Below are positions 33,079 through 41,054 of a stretch of DNA of 64,000 bases, piece by piece (within the stretch, counting starts at the first letter, position 1; each line of letters begins with the position of its first letter). Both the position numbers and the translations under genes were made by a program. The notes beneath the pieces are model-generated. The model did not search any database, had not been told where the DNA came from, and saw only the letters and a list, made by a program, of their open reading frames with translations. The DNA is from Litoreibacter ponti (GTDB lineage: Bacteria; Pseudomonadota; Alphaproteobacteria; Rhodobacterales; Rhodobacteraceae), in assembly GCF_003054285.1 (NCBI RefSeq), contig NZ_QBKS01000001.1, forward strand, positions 62,001 through 126,000, given 5' to 3'.

Positions 33079-34586
33079 TATGCGTCCCTCAACGCAACGG
33101 ATCGCGCCTGCTTATGGACGGAGCGAATGCGCACAAAGAGCGCCGCAAAGCCGATTAACAGAAACGCGAGCGCAATCGGGCGGGTGACGAAGATCATCAG
33201 GCCGTTGTCGCTCAGAAGAAGGGCCTGCCGGAACGTCTCCTCTGCGCCGCTTGCCAGCACGAAGGAGATCACGAAGGCCGCTGGATTGAAGTCGAGCTTT
33301 CGCATAGCCCACCCGGCAAAGCCCGCGGCCACCATGACATAGACATCAAACAGGTTGCCCCGAGACGTGTAGGCCGCGACGAAGGAGGTCAGAAAGATGA
33401 TGGGATAGAGCACCTGCGTCGGAATTCGGGTGATGAACCTTCCCACATAGGCCGCGCCGAAATAGCCGATCACGCCATACATGACGATGCCGATCAGCCC
33501 GCACGCAAACAGCGAAAACACCAGATCGCGGCTTGTCAGAAACATCGTTGGGCCGATCTGGATGCCGTGGATCAGAAACACCCCGATCAGGATCGCGCCG
33601 ATGGTCGAGCCGGGGATGCCCAGTGTCAGTAAGGGGGCCATGGAGGGACCGCTGACGGCGTTGTTAGCAGCCTCCGGCGCGGCTACGCCTTCCAGTGCGC
33701 CCTGTCCCCATTTGTCCGGGTTTTTCGCGCGGCGCTTGCCTTCGCCATACGCCACAAAGGCTGCGATGGCCGAGCCGAGGCCGGGCAGCATCCCGATAAA
33801 GGCGCCAATGAAGGACGACCGAATGACATGCGGCATACAGGGTCTGTATTCGGCCCAGGTGAGGCCATTGCGGTCTGCATCGCTCTCGCCCGTCGGCATC
33901 ATCTCCGCCTTGACGCCGCGCTCTTCGATTTGCGTGAATACCTCTCCGAGGACGAAAATCCCTATCATCAATGGCACAAGCGAAATGCCGTTGGTCAAAT
34001 CAAAACTGCCGAAGGTGAAGCGTTCGGTCGAGCTGATCGGATCAAGCCCGATCATCGCGACCAGAACCCCAAGCGCCGCAGAGGCGAGGCCCCGTGTCAC
34101 GGATTTCCCAATCACCGACCCGATGACGATGAACGCCGCAAAATAGACCGCAAACAGTTCTGGTGGGCCAAGCTTCAAGGCAATGGACGCGATCCATGCA
34201 ACGCCCACGATCAGCAAGATCTCTCCGGTAAAGTCGCCGATCACCGATGAGATGGTGGCGACCTTCATGGCCTTTCCCGCTTTGCCTTGACGTGCCAGCG
34301 GATAGCCGTCGAGTTGCGTCGCCGCGGATGCGGCCGTGCCGGGCGTGTTGAACAGGATTGCGGCGATCGAGCCGCCATACCGCCCCGATTTTCCGATCAC
34401 GTACAAAAAGGCCAGCGCGGGCAACGGATCCATGTAGAAGGTCAGTGGTAGCAACATCGCGATGGCGGCGGAGGCCGTCAGACCGGGAATGGCCCCCACT
34501 ATCATGCCAACAATCGCGGCCAGAAACACCCAGCCCAAGAGAGCGGGATCGCTCAAAACCGTGGCAAGACCTGCAAAGATGTCCAT
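33078..34586 (-). CDS. tctA: Tripartite tricarboxylate transporter, large permease TctA
   Basis: A 502-residue inner-membrane protein with about 11-12 helices, the large subunit of a TTT importer. Typical segments are VGAIPGLTASAAIAMLLPLT near the start (the conserved GxxPGL motif), YGGSIAAILFNTPGTAASAA, and a repeat of the GxxPGL motif in IGMLPGLGSAIAAFVAYGEG. It lies between tctB (three bases upstream) and the CoA transferase (overlap). It would transport a carboxylate with the help of the binding protein TctC. Confidence 0.93.
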   Translation of the reverse strand: MDIFAGLATVLSDPALLGWVFLAAIVGMIVGAIPGLTASAAIAMLLPLTFYMDPLPALAFLYVIGKSGRYGGSIAAILFNTPGTAASAATQLDGYPLARQGKAGKAMKVATISSVIGDFTGEILLIVGVAWIASIALKLGPPELFAVYFAAFIVIGSVIGKSVTRGLASAALGVLVAMIGLDPISSTERFTFGSFDLTNGISLVPLMIGIFVLGEVFTQIEERGVKAEMMPTGESDADRNGLTWAEYRPCMPHVIRSSFIGAFIGMLPGLGSAIAAFVAYGEGKRRAKNPDKWGQGALEGVAAPEAANNAVSGPSMAPLLTLGIPGSTIGAILIGVFLIHGIQIGPTMFLTSRDLVFSLFACGLIGIVMYGVIGYFGAAYVGRFITRIPTQVLYPIIFLTSFVAAYTSRGNLFDVYVMVAAGFAGWAMRKLDFNPAAFVISFVLASGAEETFRQALLLSDNGLMIFVTRPIALAFLLIGFAALFVRIRSVHKQARSVALRDA

Positions 34587-34589
34587 GGG

Positions 34590-35060
34590 TCAATATCCCC
34601 CAAGTACATCGAGCAGGTCGAACCACCGGCCAAAAGGAGGGAAAACACCCAAGGCAACGAAGAACACCGCGTGATAGATAGCAGGACAGAGAACAGCCGC
34701 AGCACACAGCCCGATCCGGTTGCGCACACCGAAGATGTAAAGCACCAGTGGCGCGGCCAATGCGGTACTGAACAGATAACCAACTGCGGATATCGACCAG
34801 ACATAGGCCACGGACAGAAGCAAAAGTGCCAAGATGGCGGGCAAGTGCTTTCGGTCCGACGGTTGGGATGGTCTTGCCCCGTAGAGTTCGGCGATGCCCA
34901 ACAGGATCAACGAGATCGAGCCAGCCAGCGGAAAGAAGCGTGCGCCCCAGCGTCCATATTGGTCCAGCCCGATGCCCATGCTGGTGACGGTGGCGCCGAT
35001 CCCGATCGCGATCAGCGCCACGCCGACAGGACGCGATGCGGGAGAGGCCTGCGTCGACAC
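34590..35060 (-). CDS. tctB: Tripartite tricarboxylate transporter, small permease TctB
   Basis: A 156-residue membrane protein with four helices (VALIAIGIGATVTSMGIG, FFPLAGSISLILLGIAEL, LPAILALLLLSVAYVW, and a C-terminal pair). The RWGARFFPL segment is typical of the TctB family. It sits two bases from tctC and three from tctA in the operon. Sequence of TctB is poorly conserved, so the call rests on topology and position. Confidence 0.87.
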   Translation of the reverse strand: MSTQASPASRPVGVALIAIGIGATVTSMGIGLDQYGRWGARFFPLAGSISLILLGIAELYGARPSQPSDRKHLPAILALLLLSVAYVWSISAVGYLFSTALAAPLVLYIFGVRNRIGLCAAAVLCPAIYHAVFFVALGVFPPFGRWFDLLDVLGGY

Positions 35061-35062
35061 GC

Positions 35063-36025
35063 CTACCCCTGAGACTTCAGCGCATCTATCACCGGTTGGG
35101 TCTCTCGCTGCATCTGGCGCAAACGCGCCTCAGTGTCCGCGCCGCTCAGGAAGGCGGGAACGTTTCCGCGCTCCAGCATCAAGGCTGCGAATTGCTCTGT
35201 TTCGGTGATCGCCTTCAGGGCGGCTTCCATGCCGCTTACGATCTCGGGATCGGTGCCTTTTGGCGCGAAGAAGACAATCGGCGAGGACACCGCAACATAG
35301 TCAAAGCCAAGCTCCGCCAGCGTCGGGACATCATCGCGCACCGGATCGCGTTCTGGCGCGGCGAGCGCGAGGACGCGCAATTCGTTTTCGAATCCGGCGG
35401 CTTGCTGAATGCCGACGAAGGCGAAGTCGACCTGCTCTCCGATGACTGCCGCGCGCGTAGGCCCGCCGCCCTTGAAGGGCACGTCCTGAGCTTCAAGGTT
35501 ATTGCGATTGAGGAAGCTCTGCCCTGAGACCTGATGGAAACCACCGCGTCCGTTATGGGCCCAACGCAGTGACCCGGGATTGGCCTTGGCCGCGTCGACC
35601 AGATCCTGCACCGTCTTGAACGGGCTGTTGGCGGGCACGATGACGGCCGGGGTCAGATTGCCGATTTGGGCAATGATCTCGAAGCTGTCGAAGGGGTTCA
35701 CATCCGTGTCGCGCAACATCGACGTCAGCAAGAACGACCCCGCCGATGTGACCATGACCGTATTACCGTCGGGCCGTGCGGCTGCCGCCTCGGTCGCGCC
35801 GGTGATGCCGGACGAGCCGGGTTTGTTCACGATCACCAACGGAACCGGCAAAATACCATCGGCGGAGGCCGCCGCCGCACGCGCCAGGGCATCCGTGCCA
35901 CCACCGGCAGAGTAGGGCAAAATCGCATTGATCGGGCGGCGCGGCGCCCATTCTGCAAAGGCCGGGCCTGCGGCCAGAACGGCAGAAGCAGACACGCCCG
36001 CTTTGATAAAGTCACGTCTTTCCAT
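35063..36025 (-). CDS. tctC: Tripartite tricarboxylate transporter, substrate-binding protein TctC (Bug family)
   Basis: A 320-residue periplasmic binding protein. The signal starts MERRDFIKAGVSASAVLAAG with an Arg-Arg pair, so export by Tat is possible. The Bug fold is recognised from RPINAILPYSAGGGTDALAR, VVNKPGSSGITG and FKGGGPTRAAVIGEQVDFAF. The ATG at 36025 has GGGAGGA upstream; the frame extends further but without support. It is the first gene of the operon and is divergent from a LysR gene, the likely regulator. Confidence 0.92.
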   Translation of the reverse strand: MERRDFIKAGVSASAVLAAGPAFAEWAPRRPINAILPYSAGGGTDALARAAAASADGILPVPLVIVNKPGSSGITGATEAAAARPDGNTVMVTSAGSFLLTSMLRDTDVNPFDSFEIIAQIGNLTPAVIVPANSPFKTVQDLVDAAKANPGSLRWAHNGRGGFHQVSGQSFLNRNNLEAQDVPFKGGGPTRAAVIGEQVDFAFVGIQQAAGFENELRVLALAAPERDPVRDDVPTLAELGFDYVAVSSPIVFFAPKGTDPEIVSGMEAALKAITETEQFAALMLERGNVPAFLSGADTEARLRQMQRETQPVIDALKSQG

Positions 36026-36148
36026 GATGTCCTCCCAAAGACACCGGCACTCATATGTGTCCCGGTAAAAGTTGTTGCTCGACCCTATCAAACGGAGCAC
36101 CATACAAATAACGCAATTATCGCATCTATAATTCGAAAAATTGGAACA

Positions 36149-37066
36149 ATGAATATACGAGCTTTGCGCATCTTCGTCTTCGTCATGGAAGAAGGCACGC
36201 TTGCCCGTGCGGCCGACCGGATGCATCTGAGCCAATCCGCCGCCAGCCGTCAGCTTATGCTTCTAGAGCAGGAATTTGACGTCACGCTTTTCAGTCGCAC
36301 GCAAAAGCGCCTGATCCCCACGCCGGAAGCAGAAAAGTTTTATCCGGAGGCGCTCAGCCTCTTGGCGCAGATCGACGAACTCCCCACCGTGTTCAGCCAG
36401 ATGCGCAAAGATGTGCGCCCACCGCTTCGGATCGTGTCACAAACCCGGATCGCAAGCGGACTTGTGCTTCCCTCCATCGCGGAATTTGCCAGCGCGCATC
36501 CGGACCAGCCTGTCAAACTGGAAATCATGCTGCGCCGCGATCTGGGTCGACGGATCATGCACCAGAAGTTTGATGTGTGTGTCTCGGCGCTGCCCTTGCC
36601 GGTGGAGAAGCTTGAGCCGATCCCACTTGGCGCAGCAACGTTGTGCATCGCCCTTCCGCGCGCGCATCCATTGGCCGCGTATCCTGCGCTCGGACCCCGA
36701 GACCTGATCGGCGTTCCCTACATTGCCCTGGATGAAACCACGGTGCTTCGCCGCCTGATCGAACGCGAGGTAACCGGTCTTGCCAAGCCCGCCTATGAGG
36801 TGTCCGTGGGCAATGCCGCGTACCGGCTGGTTCACGACGGGCTGGGGTTCGCCTTCGCCGATCCCGTCTCGCTTGATCCCGCATTGGCGCCGGGAATTGC
36901 TCTGGTGCCATGGGAAAGACAACTGAGTATCGAATTTGCCTATTTCATTGCTGAGAGGAAAGAGACAGAACCTTCGTCCCATGCGTTCGGCCGTATCCTG
37001 CAAAGCCAATTCGAAGCGAAATCCAGGCAGACCAACCTAGGAAGCAATGGCAGAGGGAGCGTGTGA
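36149..37066 (+). CDS. LysR-family transcriptional regulator
   Basis: A 305-residue LysR regulator with the N-terminal winged helix (NIRALRIFVFVMEEGTLARA, ADRMHLSQSAASRQLMLLEQ, TLFSRTQKRL) and a C-terminal substrate-binding domain. It is divergent from tctC across 123 bases that include AT-rich dyad-like sequence near 36105-36140 (ATAACGCAATTATCGCAT), a plausible LysR site. It probably controls the tct/CoA-transferase operon in response to the imported acid. The 190 bases after it hold no clear gene. Confidence 0.9.
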   Translation: MNIRALRIFVFVMEEGTLARAADRMHLSQSAASRQLMLLEQEFDVTLFSRTQKRLIPTPEAEKFYPEALSLLAQIDELPTVFSQMRKDVRPPLRIVSQTRIASGLVLPSIAEFASAHPDQPVKLEIMLRRDLGRRIMHQKFDVCVSALPLPVEKLEPIPLGAATLCIALPRAHPLAAYPALGPRDLIGVPYIALDETTVLRRLIEREVTGLAKPAYEVSVGNAAYRLVHDGLGFAFADPVSLDPALAPGIALVPWERQLSIEFAYFIAERKETEPSSHAFGRILQSQFEAKSRQTNLGSNGRGSV

Positions 37067-37256
37067 ACCTGAGGCGCCGCTGCTCTCCACACCGGATAGT
37101 GGGCGTCTTTGCGCGAATGACGGCTTGGCGAGTTGGAAGTGAAACTATCTGACCGCTCATTGATCGGCAGAAAAGAACTGATCCAAGCCATAAAGAGAGA
37201 GTGTCGAGGCTGCGCTCGCTGCTAGCGCGGACGCTTGTCAGTACCTCCGCCGTCGC

Positions 37257-37853
37257 TCAACAACTTCGCCAACTATCGATAACCGCGTTACCGATATCGG
37301 CGATGTCTCTCGCAGCCGTTGTCTTGCCCTCGACCCGTATCATCGCCAATGCGCCCCATAGCAGGCCCAGCAAATATGTTGCACGTCGCTCGATCAACGC
37401 ATCGTCCGCGTCCATCTGGCCCGATGAGCGGGCGTTTTCGAGAGCGGACACAAGCGAAGATCTAAGCAGCTTTCGATAGCCTTCAATGCGCGCTTTTACG
37501 TTTTCCGAGGCGCGGCGAACATCGAGCACGGTGTTCACCATCAGGCACCCGGCATGGGCCGGTGCATCGGGATCGGCGGGGGAGCTCATAGCCGTGAACA
37601 GCTTCTGGATCGCGTCGAGATCGCCTTGTGCCACCATGCCTTCATAGACTTCCAGAGCACCAAGGTGATAGCGGTCCAATGCCGCGAGGAACAACCCCTC
37701 CTTATCGCCGAACGCATTGTAGAGGCTGATCCGCTTGATCCCCGTCGCGTTTTCGAGGGCATTGATGGGTGTGTCGTCAAAGCCCGTGCGCCAGAACGCC
37801 ACCATCGCCGCATCCACAACCGTATCTTCGTCAAAACTTCTTGGACGGGCCAT
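37257..37853 (-). CDS. TetR/AcrR-family transcriptional regulator
   Basis: A 198-residue regulator. The N-terminal HTH reads DEDTVVDAAMVAFWRTGFDD and INALENATGIKRISLYNAFG followed by DKEGLF, the YxxFxxKExL end typical of this family. The C-terminal domain has CLMVNTVLDV, the conserved CLxxN motif of the AefR-like subgroup. It is divergent from the gene at 37966. The shared 112-base intergenic region is AT-rich and has TTATAA twice (37864-37869 and 37933-37938), possible operator halves. Confidence 0.9.
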   Translation of the reverse strand: MARPRSFDEDTVVDAAMVAFWRTGFDDTPINALENATGIKRISLYNAFGDKEGLFLAALDRYHLGALEVYEGMVAQGDLDAIQKLFTAMSSPADPDAPAHAGCLMVNTVLDVRRASENVKARIEGYRKLLRSSLVSALENARSSGQMDADDALIERRATYLLGLLWGALAMIRVEGKTTAARDIADIGNAVIDSWRSC

Positions 37854-37965
37854 ATCACACCTATTTTATAATTCTCAGTATATAACTCTGGACAACGGCC
37901 ATGGCAAACGTTATTTATTATAGAACATAAGTTATAAAACGATCCTGACAACACGGAGCATTCCG

Positions 37966-38556
37966 ATGAGGTCCATTCTCTGTCACGTCGCCCTCTCGGC
38001 GGCGATCACATTAGGTTTGCCTGCGATAACCAATGCGCAAGATGCGATGCGCAGGCTTGATGCGACGATCGTGGAGGGCGTTTCCTTGCGCCGGACGGTC
38101 AGAATGTCCTTTAATGACGCGCCTGCCGAGCTTCTGCCGCAGCTTCTCACTCGCGTGGATCTCTACGATCCAAACATCGTCGAGGTGCGCTTTGATCACT
38201 CGCAAAGCGAGACCCCGGGGCAATTTGGCGTCGGCTCCAGACGCATTTGTGTCTTCGGCGATGGTCGCGAGTTGGTTGAGCCCATCGTCGTCTACGATCC
38301 ACCACATTCCCTTGGTTACACCGTTGATGCCGAGGCCTCGACCATGTCTTTGCCTGTCAGCGACATCATCCTGATCTACGACTTCCAAGCAGCCGAAAGC
38401 GGCGGAACCGACCTGACCGTCAAGGCCTACTTCGATCCTCGGATCGCTGGCACGGGCCCGGTGATCGAACCGGTTCTGACTGGAACCTTGCGCCGTACCT
38501 TTCAGACCGCCGTGGACGTCTTCGGCGGCACATATCGCGGTGACGAGAAGCCTTGA
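37966..38556 (+). CDS. Exported SRPBCC-like protein
   Basis: A 196-residue protein with a Sec signal (ILCHVALSAAITLGLPAITNA, then QDA) and a body like a START/SRPBCC domain (SLRRTVRMSFNDAPAELLPQ, VGSRRICVFGDGRELVEPIV, GGTDLTVKAYFDPR). It is the first gene of a unit controlled by the divergent TetR regulator. SRPBCC domains bind hydrophobic ligands; which ligand is unknown. Confidence 0.7.
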   Translation: MRSILCHVALSAAITLGLPAITNAQDAMRRLDATIVEGVSLRRTVRMSFNDAPAELLPQLLTRVDLYDPNIVEVRFDHSQSETPGQFGVGSRRICVFGDGRELVEPIVVYDPPHSLGYTVDAEASTMSLPVSDIILIYDFQAAESGGTDLTVKAYFDPRIAGTGPVIEPVLTGTLRRTFQTAVDVFGGTYRGDEKP

Positions 38557-38598
38557 GGCGCACGCCTCTCATTCCACCAAACCCAAGGAGCCCCACTC

Positions 38599-38988
38599 AT
38601 GATCTTTACAAAAACCCGTCGCACCCTTGCCATGGCAGTATTGGCACTGACACCCGCCTTGGCCTTCGCAGAAAGCGCGACCGTCGTCGAAATTGTCACC
38701 TTCAAGGCGCAGGCTGGCGCTGACGCCTCGGCCGTGACGGCCGCTCTCGATCCGATCGCGGCGCAGATGAGCAAGTATGACACTCTCGTCGCGCGCTCCG
38801 TCGCGGAAGGGCCCGCCGGCACATGGACGATGGTCAATTACTGGACAGATCGTGATGCGATGAACCGCATCAATGAAGAGGCTCTGACATGGCCTGAATT
38901 CGCAGCGTTACCGGGTGTTGCAAACCTTGAGACACTTCAGATGCAACAACTCGACATCGCGTCCTCCGTTGGTCTGGAGACCGAGTGA
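38599..38988 (+). CDS. Exported dimeric alpha-beta barrel (ABM-like) protein
   Basis: A 129-residue protein with a signal peptide (TLAMAVLALTPALAFAES) and a ferredoxin-like alpha-beta body (TVVEIVTFKAQAGADASAVT, AEGPAGTWTMVNYWTDRDAM). This pattern resembles antibiotic-biosynthesis-monooxygenase-like domains, but no catalytic motif is clear. AAGGAG precedes the ATG. Its stop overlaps the next ATG (TGATG). Confidence 0.68.
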   Translation: MIFTKTRRTLAMAVLALTPALAFAESATVVEIVTFKAQAGADASAVTAALDPIAAQMSKYDTLVARSVAEGPAGTWTMVNYWTDRDAMNRINEEALTWPEFAALPGVANLETLQMQQLDIASSVGLETE

Positions 38989-39476
38989 TGCAGATCGCCC
39001 GGTCACTGACCGTGTCGGCACCGGTGGACCACGTCTGGTCCATCCTTGCCACGGACTATGCCAAGGTCGGTGAATGGGCGAGGGCGGTTCAATCGTCCGA
39101 ACCCAACACCGCTGTCGTGCCTCTTGCCGGGGCCCCGGTTGGAGGGCGCGTCTGTACGGCCTCAATCGGCGATGTGACGGAAACGATACGCACTTTCGAC
39201 CCGGAAGCCCATGTCCTTGCCTACGATGCCAAGGCGGCAGCCATGCCCTTCTTCGTTCGCAACCTAAGCGGGCGCTGGAAGCTGCACGGGGCCGGGGGCG
39301 CGACCGAGGTCGATCTGTCCTTTGTCGCGGACCTGATGCCACCCTTCGGCGTGCTCATGGGGTGGGCCATCCGGCGCCAGTTCAGCAGCGCGATCGACGA
39401 AACCCTCGAGGACCTGAAACTCTTTGCCGAGACCGGCAAAATACACCCAGACAAGGCCGCGGCACTGGCCGCCTGA
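38988..39476 (+). CDS. SRPBCC family protein
   Basis: A 162-residue cytoplasmic protein of the polyketide cyclase/dehydrase type. The start IARSLTVSAPVDHVWSILAT with YAKVGEWA is the classical SRPBCC opening (SAPxDxVWxxL), followed by VGGRVCTASIGDVTETI. The ATG at 38988 overlaps the upstream stop; a GTG codon just before is not needed. It is a second SRPBCC protein in the same unit as the exported one at 37966. Confidence 0.8.
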   Translation: MQIARSLTVSAPVDHVWSILATDYAKVGEWARAVQSSEPNTAVVPLAGAPVGGRVCTASIGDVTETIRTFDPEAHVLAYDAKAAAMPFFVRNLSGRWKLHGAGGATEVDLSFVADLMPPFGVLMGWAIRRQFSSAIDETLEDLKLFAETGKIHPDKAAALAA

Positions 39477-39492
39477 CACTTAGGAAAAGACA

Positions 39493-39915
39493 ATGACACT
39501 AGAACTTTGGTCCGTTTTCGTTACCGGTGGTATGCTTTGGCTATCCATCGTCATACAGCAACTCCATCTCGACAAGATCGGCGGCACGGCCTACGCGCTG
39601 TCTAATCGCGCAGATCCGCCGCCGGATTCCCCGGCACAGGGCCGATTGCTTCGTGCCGTGCGCAACCAGAGCGATGTGGCCGCCGTGTGGATCGCGCTGG
39701 TCCTCGTTCAACAGATCACCGGATCCTCGGGGGCGCTGACATATTGGGCCTCACTCGCGATGATCGTGTCGCGGATTTTCTATCTGCCTCTATATGCGTT
39801 CGGCATCACGCCGTTCCGAAGCCTTAGCTGGGCCCTGTTCCTGTTCGCGGCCCCCGTGTTCGCCGTCGGTGTCGTGTTGGGACTGGGCACGATCGGCGTT
39901 GTCGCTGGCCAATGA
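39493..39915 (+). CDS. MAPEG-family membrane protein
   Basis: A 140-residue membrane protein with four helices. The motif set RLLRAVRNQSDVAAVWIALV (the conserved RxxRAxxNxxE-like segment, with Asp instead of Glu) and SRIFYLPLYAFGITPFRSLS (the RxxYxxxYxxG-like segment) are typical of MAPEG proteins, a family including glutathione transferases of the membrane. It overlaps the methyltransferase gene by four bases. Confidence 0.85.
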   Translation: MTLELWSVFVTGGMLWLSIVIQQLHLDKIGGTAYALSNRADPPPDSPAQGRLLRAVRNQSDVAAVWIALVLVQQITGSSGALTYWASLAMIVSRIFYLPLYAFGITPFRSLSWALFLFAAPVFAVGVVLGLGTIGVVAGQ

Positions 39916-40595
39916 GCTTGCTGGGAAGACTGATGAAATCGGAAGGGCGGTCCAACGCGGATCGCGCTTTCGACAACCGTCGCAGGGCCGCAGATACGCT
40001 GACATTGGCGGAGCTTGAGCCTGGCCATTCAGTGCTGGAACTGGAGCCAGGGAAGGGATGGTTCACAGGCCTCCTTCTTGAGCTGATTGGCAGTTCAGGG
40101 CAGTTGACCGTGCAGCAGCCTTCCGAGTTGGACGCGTTCTTTGGAAAGGATGCACGGCGGCGGGTGGAAAGATCGGGCAAGCCAAATGCGCGGTACAGCT
40201 CTTCATCCTGGGAGACGCTCGACGCCGATGAGGCCTCAATTGACCGTGTCATTTGGTTGCAGGGGCCGCATGAGCTGTGGTTCGTGCCGGGGCCAGGCAT
40301 AACCTTCGGCCGCCCCAGCAACGTCTTCGCCGAAATCGCTCGTGTTCTTAAGCCTGAGGGAAAGCTCGTGCTGATAGACAACCTTGCTCCATCGGGGATT
40401 GGTCAAGCGTCCGCGGGGGCGTTGCATCGAAGCGTGCCCGAGGAGCTCAGAGCACTCATTGAAGAGACGGGCTTACGCCTGAGCCATGAAGACCGAAACT
40501 GGATCAGTGAAACCGACGACCCGCTCGACGTCCCGACCTACGATCCAAAAGTGCATTTGAAGACCAAGCAATTCGCACAGGTTTTTATGAGGTAG
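39912..40595 (+). CDS. Putative class I SAM-dependent methyltransferase
   Basis: A 227-residue protein like the COG4798-type predicted methyltransferases. The SAM motif I region is HSVLELEPGKGWFTGLLLEL (usual VLDVxPGxGWYTE), and EIARVLKPEGKLVLIDN is the motif of the later strand. Motif I has ELEPGKG, acceptable for the family. Last gene of the TetR-linked unit, overlapping MAPEG by ATGA. The substrate is unknown. Confidence 0.77.
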   Translation: MSLLGRLMKSEGRSNADRAFDNRRRAADTLTLAELEPGHSVLELEPGKGWFTGLLLELIGSSGQLTVQQPSELDAFFGKDARRRVERSGKPNARYSSSSWETLDADEASIDRVIWLQGPHELWFVPGPGITFGRPSNVFAEIARVLKPEGKLVLIDNLAPSGIGQASAGALHRSVPEELRALIEETGLRLSHEDRNWISETDDPLDVPTYDPKVHLKTKQFAQVFMR

Positions 40596-41054
40596 TTTGA
40601 TCAAGGCGAACAGACCTTAGGCACCAGACACGTCGTGTTTAGCCGTTGCCATCAAATCTCCAAGTCTCTTCGTGACCTTTAAGAAGACCCGAAAATCAAA
40701 ACGGTTTCGTGTAACTCTGTCGGCTTCGCTGCCACTCGTCGCGACAGACGGGTGACCCGCAGAATGTCGTAAGATTGGGGAAAGGAATGTGCGGGCGAAA
40801 AGTGCTTTCGATAACTTTTCCATGGCCGTTCGGTGGTCTGGCACCGCTAGGTGCGGGCAGGCGACGATCACAGATATTATCGTCTTGGTTATGATTTTGG
40901 TTGATTTCATGAGAGTATTCTTCGCTCTTCGAGGATTCAGGTTTGCGCGCGATTTTCCTCTGCGAAATGCAAATCGCGTCGCGCCGACGATGCAACGGAA
41001 CTGAAATCAAGGAAGGCCGAGCCACTTCCGTAGAGCGGAGTAAAGACCTCGGGG
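40596..41054. other. Intergenic region, no gene seen
   Basis: About 460 bases between convergent units. Short frames on both strands have no recognisable similarity; the composition is less GC-rich and irregular, like degraded sequence. No hairpin with a T run was found. Confidence 0.45.
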
